Shown here one piece after another: positions 57,501 through 64,000 of a DNA stretch of 64,000 bases. Numbering within the stretch: the first letter of the stretch is position 1; every line of letters starts with the position of its first letter. Below the pieces are notes generated by a model. The model searched no databases, was not told the origin of the DNA, and worked only from the letters and a program-made list of their open reading frames with translations. Both the position numbers and the translations under genes were made by a program. This stretch comes from Deltaproteobacteria bacterium (GTDB taxonomy: Bacteria; Desulfobacterota; Dissulfuribacteria; Dissulfuribacterales; QOAL01): NCBI GenBank assembly GCA_026986785.1, contig JALSNW010000035.1, positions 28,544-92,543 of the forward strand, written 5' to 3'.

Positions 57501-58004
57501 AATTACGCCCTAACAGTGGAGGATTTCATAACCTTTGGGAGTGATCTGTCCAAGCCGCTGATTCACGAGTGGCCGGGGCCCCAGTCTATTCAAATGAATT
57601 CCTGGAGCCCAAATGGCAGATGGATAGCCTACACCGCCGAGGCCATAAACGGTGCGTCCGGAAAGGATCGGGTAAGTTATGTGGCCGTGATTTCTGATAT
57701 GGCTATACCTCAAGAGGATGAAAGTAATGCTACGGCACTGAATACAAGCTTGATCTCTCAAGGTCTGACCTTGGGAGATAGGGGACCGGTTTTTTCTCCT
57801 GACTCCAAAAAGGTCGCCTTTTGGGCCTGGGACAAGTCTTTTGGTTCCTCTATTTGGGTCTATGACCTTGATACAAAGCAGGCCAAACAGCTTACCTCAG
57901 GAGGCTTTGACCTCAATCCCAAGTGGAGTCCAGACAGTAGGCAGTTGGTCTTCGAATCAAGTAGGAATGGCAATATCGATATTTGGGTAATCACCCTGGA
58001 TTAG
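54519..58004 (+). CDS. Exported three-haem c-type cytochrome fused to TolB-like beta-propeller
   Basis: A 1161-residue protein with a Sec signal (residues 1 to about 29). Three CxxCH haem-binding sites are far apart: CYVCH (210-214), CMGCH (549-553) and CYKCH (795-799). From about 840 to the end run seven PD40/TolB-like repeats, each with a WSPDG-type motif (NPVWSPKGNQIVWVS, WPLWSPDGTRVLF, RPCWSPDGKFIAYAS, NPLWSPDGKIIAF, NSWSPNGRWIAYTA, GPVFSPDSKKVAFWA, NPKWSPDSRQLVFES), enough for a closed propeller. The middle (about 220-780) matches no family I recognise. Haem plus propeller occurs in hydrazine-synthase-alpha-related proteins, but a redox substrate cannot be named. Translation start ATG 54519 has only a weak ribosome site. 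Confidence 0.8.
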   Translation: MNIKTSRINTGVLLVCCCLFVFFGHDAFGLVPLLDSNGTSTGLSVGMEIESSPLGYLPLCEKDHLPMSWVVEATPEVVGQSGDVYLVKKVGDNWFQLSTKRKWRDWSFELSSLKPFRKGARFDSRTRFSVEDIAPSSVSKIEYYFLVRPNEQNKYFWNHKPLEISISPFPCSNSSDGDLKSKLLHNPAAYIPAQCYTKTKDDNSLIHNPCYVCHTGGKKPNIVIGDKDLQLAYSFPEAASVNHWTNLFEDKSVEIEAIGDDAIVSYVQNDNYHDPNGRPILAYLAEHVPEKWDYNGNGKWDGFVPDCYYSFDQEGFDRTPSGGYSGWRAFAYYPFPGTFWPTNGSTDDVLIRLPEEFRQDELGNYDLEIYKINMAIVEAYITRRDVAITPVDESLYGVDLDLNGRLETARFVKFIWPFRSGKSMNFVGMAGKRQRSGLVHLAAGLFPEGTEFLHSVRYIDVLEDGKIGLAPRMKELRYAKKIYWLSYSRLQEIAGEEAKEKYDFPDRLKMFPGNMEMGISNGQGWVYQGFIEDANGRLRPQSYEETLYCMGCHGGIGATSDGIFSFPRKLDTENSFQQGWYHWTQRGLYGLPEPKVDIEGAGTQYEYSYYLMYNRSGNEFRNNDEVIAKFFDQNGTVNKNALLALHDDITTLLYPSRGRALMLDKAYRILVRGQDFIHGRDGSVLPLETVYQEVTEDTSTGIARPTVTKGFHPNFLSGQNGAGQYQASQANAQLETVILGDGLPGPDGNFYQVDSSGLIFKSDYSGNIKGFYFPFPDRLTLPTRVIVPNDHVSVCYKCHKLDGPVPESNKSLLEQPLQLSSDSKAPGNAIRLTTNAAMDINPVWSPKGNQIVWVSNRSGFYHLWVMNSDGTGKRALTSGPIQFGWPLWSPDGTRVLFQGFDENSKEYLIGHVDVDDPTDVVVVAQGADVLDRPCWSPDGKFIAYASEVEGNWDIYVVSIDGKTSYRLTNRPAMETNPLWSPDGKIIAFKRGGSGNYALTVEDFITFGSDLSKPLIHEWPGPQSIQMNSWSPNGRWIAYTAEAINGASGKDRVSYVAVISDMAIPQEDESNATALNTSLISQGLTLGDRGPVFSPDSKKVAFWAWDKSFGSSIWVYDLDTKQAKQLTSGGFDLNPKWSPDSRQLVFESSRNGNIDIWVITLD

Positions 58005-58017
58005 ACGTTACAAGTTT

Positions 58018-58450
58018 GCCGAAGAGGCGACACAGTCACAATCTATGTCAATCTTGTCACTATGTTATGAATATTATCTTTTGGCTGCCTTTGGTAGCGA
58101 ATTGGTATTGTTTGACGCCAACAGTCAAAGGCGACAAGCTTTATGTGGCTGTGATGATAACCTTTCAGAGTTCGACATTTCAGACCCCATACACCCAGTG
58201 CAGATCTCCCAATATCGTGTGCCTGCCCCGATTGACATGTTATCTGCTGGTGGTGATCTGGTTCTTGCTTTTTTGAATGGAAGTGTCTATGTGTTTCGAG
58301 ATATTCCTATGGCTTCAGGGGCATCTGCACTGATATTTGTCGTGGCAACTGGTGACTTTGATGGAATCGGATGGGCACACCCTCAAAAGGGCACCATGTC
58401 TCGATATCGGGCTCTTCAGTTACTGATCAACCATTCTTCACCGCCCTTTT
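58018..58450 (+). pseudogene. Frameshifted remnant of an LVIVD-type beta-propeller gene
   Basis: Two overlapping frames share one LVIVD-like repeat. The first frame gives YYLLAAFGSELVLFDAN (58069-58119), the second VKGDKLYVAV (about 58124-58153), and the first frame resumes with DDNLSEFDISDPIHPVQISQY. Joined, these read like a normal repeat (GDKLYVAVDDN..FDISDP), so two compensating shifts seem to have occurred. No good start codon or ribosome site is seen. The continuous frame from 58045 encodes 145 residues and runs into the antisense regulator gene. It follows the haem-propeller gene with no terminator and may be a decayed tail gene of that unit. Confidence 0.5.
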
Positions 58451-59740
58451 TCAGCTCAGGCCGAGTTTTTTCATTTTATTGAGTAGCGTCTTGTAACTAA
58501 TCTTTAGTTCTCTCGCTGCGGCTGCCTTGTTCCATCTCGCGTTTTCCAGGGCCTGAAGTATGAGTTCCTTTTCTCTGTTTCTTGCATGGGATCTTGTGGC
58601 CTCCCAGAAATCATTTTTAGATGGCCCACTTGTCGGGCTGGATTTTATCAAGTGGTTTTCAATGGCTGCACAGCTTATGTTGAATCTGCTTGTCACTGCG
58701 GCCCTGTCGAGGATGTTGAACAATTCCCTGACATTTCCTGGGAAATCGTATGCCTTTAGCTGTTCCAATGCCTCTTTTTCTATGCTGATTTTTTGTCCGA
58801 GGAGCGAGCGAAGCTTGGCAAGATGTCTCATGACGAGGGCCTCTATGTCTTGGGTGCGGTTCTTGAGAGGAGGGATATGGATTGGAAAGGTGGATAGTCT
58901 GAAATAGAGGTCTTGTCTGAATTTTCCTTCTGTTATGAACCCAGTCAAATCGCGGTTGGTGGCAGCTATGATCCTAACATCGGCCTTTTTTTCCACGCTT
59001 GAGCCCACAGGCATGAAAGCACCTGTATCAAGAAACCGGAGTAGTTTTGCCTGCACCTCCAGGGGCATTTCTCCAATCTCGTCCAGGAACAAGGTGCCAT
59101 TGTCAGCGGCCTCTGCCAGCCCTTTTTTATGTTCTGATGCCCCGGTGAAGCTCCCTTTTTGATGACCGAAAAGTAGGCTGTCGGCAAGGTGTTCTGGCAG
59201 GCTGGCACAATTTACTGATATAATTTTACCTCTACCACTTAATCTGTGGATATAACGTGCCAAGACCTCTTTCCCCGTCCCTGTATCCCCGCTTATCAAC
59301 ACTGGGAAAGGGGTAGGTGCCACTTGCTTTGCCAATCTGAGGACATCTGCCATGATGGGCGATTGGGCAACCGGTGAATCCTCTGCTGGCAATGGAAGCA
59401 AGTCACAAAATCGCTCCAAGAGTGCCTCCAGGTCAACGGGTTTTTCAAGGAAATCAGTTGCTCCGAGCTTTAGGGCATCTACTGCCTTTTGAACGGTTCC
59501 GTAGGCAGTAGCCACAATGATGATGGCCTCTGGGGTAGTTTTTCTTATCTCCGGGATTAGTTCCAGGCCCTCGCCATCTGGTAGCTGTATGTCAAGTAGA
59601 TACCCACCGAATTTTCCTATGCCCTTCATGGCCTCCTTGAGGCTGAAGGCAGTCTCTGTTGGAAATTTTTCAGAGAGGGCCTCTCTGAAGAGGTTAGCCA
59701 GTTTTCTATTGTCTTCGACAATGAGGATCTTTTTATCCAT
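58451..59740 (-). CDS. NtrC-family sigma-54-dependent response regulator
   Basis: A 429-residue activator. The receiver domain (1 to about 115) has KILIVEDN, the phospho-acceptor LLDIQLPDGEG, VATAYGT and LEKPVD. The AAA+ domain has Walker A ISGDTGTGKEVLARYI, the sigma-54 loop GSFTGASE (usually GAFTGA), Walker B GTLFLDEIGEMPLE and FRQDLYFRLSTFPI. A Fis-type helix-turn-helix (WNKAAAARELKISYKTLLNKM) ends the protein. ATG 59740 gives a clean receiver start; a further ATG at 59791 is in frame. No histidine kinase is nearby. The target promoters are not evident in the window. Confidence 0.92.
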   Translation of the reverse strand: MDKKILIVEDNRKLANLFREALSEKFPTETAFSLKEAMKGIGKFGGYLLDIQLPDGEGLELIPEIRKTTPEAIIIVATAYGTVQKAVDALKLGATDFLEKPVDLEALLERFCDLLPLPAEDSPVAQSPIMADVLRLAKQVAPTPFPVLISGDTGTGKEVLARYIHRLSGRGKIISVNCASLPEHLADSLLFGHQKGSFTGASEHKKGLAEAADNGTLFLDEIGEMPLEVQAKLLRFLDTGAFMPVGSSVEKKADVRIIAATNRDLTGFITEGKFRQDLYFRLSTFPIHIPPLKNRTQDIEALVMRHLAKLRSLLGQKISIEKEALEQLKAYDFPGNVRELFNILDRAAVTSRFNISCAAIENHLIKSSPTSGPSKNDFWEATRSHARNREKELILQALENARWNKAAAARELKISYKTLLNKMKKLGLS

Positions 59741-59903
59741 GCCCGTTTCGATACACCTCCTGATATGCCTATCGAAACCAAGGGGGGGCATCTTTAATCT
59801 TTGTTATGTAAGGAAAAAAGAATAAGCAAGGCCTTTTCTCTTGGGTCTTTTGCCAATATCTCTTCGACCTTGATGAAAAGGGTAACCTTGTTTACTCTTA
59901 AAC

Positions 59904-62307
<2,404 letters not shown>

Positions 62308-62381
62308 TCTATAAGAATTTTAATGCCTTTTTTCTCTTCTATCTTGTCTAATTGATCTGAAATCTTTATATTTTTTAAATC

Positions 62382-63812
62382 ATGAAAACGAAAACCTCTA
62401 AGCAGAGGCTCTTGATAGTTGATGACCGGGAGGACATGCTAAAGCTCCTCAAACAGGTCATAGGCGGTAAGTGCTCTTGCCACATAGACCTTGCCAAGTC
62501 GGGCCTGGAGGCCATTGAAAAGGTCAAAGATTCAGACCCAGATGTGGTATTGACAGATATCAAGATGCCAGACCTCGATGGTCTGAGCCTGTTAAGGCGC
62601 GTTTTGGCCTTTGATTCTTCCATTTCTGTCATCATCATGACTGGATACGCCACTGTAGAGTCGGCTGTAGAGGCCTTGAAGGATGGTGCCCTGGATTTTT
62701 TCCAAAAGCCCTTTGACAATGACATGGTGATACATGCAGTAAAGAAGGGCTTGGAGAGGACATGGCTACTCAGGGAGAACAGGAGGCTTCAGGAACAGAT
62801 AGCCTCTACCCAAGAGCAGTTTGGCTTTGTTGGCAAGTCAACCAAGATAATGAACATACTCGAACTCATGAACAGGGTTGCCGACACGGATGTCACTGTC
62901 CTTATCCGTGGAGAGAGTGGTACAGGCAAGGAGGTGGCTGCCAGGGCGCTACACCAGATGAGCAGCCGCTCCCACAAGAGGATGATCACTGTCAACTGTC
63001 CGGCCTTGCCTGAGCACATCCTTGAAAGCGAGCTTTTTGGATATACCAAGGGGGCCTTTACAGGTGCTACCATAGACAAGGTAGGGCTTTTTCAGGCAGC
63101 AAATGGCTCATCCATACTCCTCGATGAAATTGCCGACATCCCTTTGTCCATCCAAACAAAGTTACTCAGAGTGTTGCAGGAAAAGGAGATACGTCCCCTG
63201 GGCAGTACGACCTCCATAAAGGTAGACGTGAGGGTGATTGCATCCACGAACCAGAACCTGGAAGAAAAGATAGCTAAGGGTACCTTTAGGGAGGATCTTT
63301 TCTATAGGCTAAACGTGGTATCCATTACAATGCCATCCCTAAAGGAGATAGCCGAGGACATCCCCCTATTGGCCCAGCATTTCCTGGACAAGTATTCCAG
63401 GGAATATGGAAAGGAAGGATTGGAATTCGCCCCCGAGAGTATCAGGTGCCTGATGCAGAGAGAGTGGAAAGGCAATGTCAGGCAATTGCAAAATGCCATC
63501 AAGAGGGCAGTGTTACTGGTTTCCAGTAAGATCATATGGCCCACTGATATCCCTATAGACAACGGTACTGATAAGGATAGTAATGTGATCACCATGCCTT
63601 GTCTTGCCCACTTGCCATATAAAAAGGCCAAGGAAAAGATCGTACACACCTTTTCGGTGTCCTATCTAACAAGGGCCCTTCAGGCATCTGGTGGAAACGT
63701 GACAGCAGCAGCGAGGATGTGTGGCCTTGAAAGACAAAGCCTCCAGCGGCTTTTGAAAAAACACGATCTCGATCCTGCAAGTTTCAGACATTCCAAGGCA
63801 AGTGAGAATTGA
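62382..63812 (+). CDS. NtrC-family sigma-54-dependent response regulator
   Basis: A 476-residue activator. The receiver domain has LLIVDDREDML, the phospho-acceptor LTDIKMPDLDGLSLL, IIMTGYATVESAVEALKDGALDFFQKPFD; the AAA+ domain has Walker A IRGESGTGKEVAARALH, the full GAFTGATI loop, Walker B SILLDEIADIPLS and FREDLFYRLNVVSITMPSL; a Fis-type HTH (GGNVTAAARMCGLERQSLQRL) ends the protein. All residues needed for phosphorylation and sigma-54 contact are visible. No kinase gene adjoins it within the window; one may lie beyond the right edge. Confidence 0.93.
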   Translation: MKTKTSKQRLLIVDDREDMLKLLKQVIGGKCSCHIDLAKSGLEAIEKVKDSDPDVVLTDIKMPDLDGLSLLRRVLAFDSSISVIIMTGYATVESAVEALKDGALDFFQKPFDNDMVIHAVKKGLERTWLLRENRRLQEQIASTQEQFGFVGKSTKIMNILELMNRVADTDVTVLIRGESGTGKEVAARALHQMSSRSHKRMITVNCPALPEHILESELFGYTKGAFTGATIDKVGLFQAANGSSILLDEIADIPLSIQTKLLRVLQEKEIRPLGSTTSIKVDVRVIASTNQNLEEKIAKGTFREDLFYRLNVVSITMPSLKEIAEDIPLLAQHFLDKYSREYGKEGLEFAPESIRCLMQREWKGNVRQLQNAIKRAVLLVSSKIIWPTDIPIDNGTDKDSNVITMPCLAHLPYKKAKEKIVHTFSVSYLTRALQASGGNVTAAARMCGLERQSLQRLLKKHDLDPASFRHSKASEN

Positions 63813-63860
63813 GATATGATCCCAGATCATGCACACCGTAAGCCTGGTGAGGTCTATGCA

Positions 63861-63895
63861 TGAACTATTGCAATAGTTCAAATGTACTGAACTAT
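63861..63895 (+). promoter_or_regulatory. Perfect palindrome and half-site repeat downstream of the regulator
   Basis: A perfect 20-base palindrome of two 10-base arms (TGAACTATTG and its complement, 63861-63880) is followed eight bases later by a third copy of the half-site TGAACTAT (63888-63895). No T tract follows, so it looks like a protein-binding site rather than a terminator. A 10-base inverted repeat (CAGATCATGC at 63823-63832 and its complement at 63923-63932) brackets it. Confidence 0.4.
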
Positions 63896-64000
63896 ACTTA
63901 ATCTGACACTACCTCACTGTGAGCATGATCTGTCTGTATGGTCTGATCTATTATTTTTTCTTTTGCCAAAGGTAATGAATCAACAAAGGTTTGCATTGGT

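Noticed and set aside
57983..58276. A 97-codon plus-strand frame after the haem-propeller gene
   Set aside because: Only its short VKGDKLYVAV segment is meaningful, and that is better explained as part of the frameshifted LVIVD relic.

Overview
The window looks like a chromosomal segment from a Gram-negative bacterium of the Desulfobacterota (old Deltaproteobacteria) type. This is inferred from gene content only: a complete trpEGDCFBA operon, a PilMNOP/secretin cluster, a meso-diaminopimelate MurE motif, a c-di-AMP synthase operon joined to ftsH-folP, two NtrC-type sigma-54 activators and a periplasmic c-type cytochrome. There is no rRNA, no insertion sequence and no CRISPR array. Almost all of the DNA is coding, genes often overlap by 1-30 bases, and TTG and GTG starts are common.

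Layout. 1-6.3 kb: trpE (5' end cut by the window) G D C F B A, followed 9 bases later by a NapH/FixG-like iron-sulfur membrane protein. 7.7-11.3 kb: purC, a secreted nuclease-fold protein, a histone-deacetylase-like deacylase and a GGDEF protein, tightly packed. 11.3-13.6 kb (minus strand): a DHH phosphoesterase and an unusual GlgC-like nucleotidyltransferase. 13.8 kb: initiator tRNA-Met. 14-17.1 kb: mobA, a cysteine-cluster protein and a two-gene ABC transporter. 17.1-19.7 kb (minus): lepB and lepA. 19.9-26.1 kb: type IV pilus/MSHA-like assembly genes pilM, N, O, P, an STN-TPR protein and a secretin, closed by a strong terminator. 26.3 kb: a THUMP-type RNA methyltransferase.

27.5-43.4 kb is the division and cell wall (dcw) cluster: mraZ, rsmH, ftsL, an ftsI homologue, a fused murE-murF, mraY, murD, murG, murC, murB, ftsQ, ftsA, ftsZ. 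Two features stand out. The ftsI product keeps the overall penicillin-binding-protein layout and a PASTA domain but has lost the catalytic SxxK residues and the KTG motif. The ftsW gene, normally between murD and murG, is absent, with murD and murG overlapping by four bases. FtsW and FtsI are the paired glycosyltransferase and transpeptidase of septal wall synthesis, so their joint loss or decay at this locus is the most interesting signal in the window. The mraZ promoter carries a clear phased MraZ operator.

43.5-51.5 kb (minus strand): slyD-like, tilS, ftsH, folP, cdaA, cdaR, glmM, which links c-di-AMP synthesis to glucosamine phosphate and folate metabolism. 51.7 kb: tRNA-Arg(UCU). 52.2-58 kb: a more accessory stretch with a PhoX/DUF839 protein, a 1161-residue exported protein joining three CxxCH haem sites to a TolB-like beta-propeller, and a frameshifted remnant of an LVIVD-type beta-propeller gene. 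58.4-64 kb: an NtrC-family regulator (minus), a Ppx/GppA-like protein, guaB, a second NtrC-family regulator, and a terminal non-coding stretch with a perfect 20-base palindrome.
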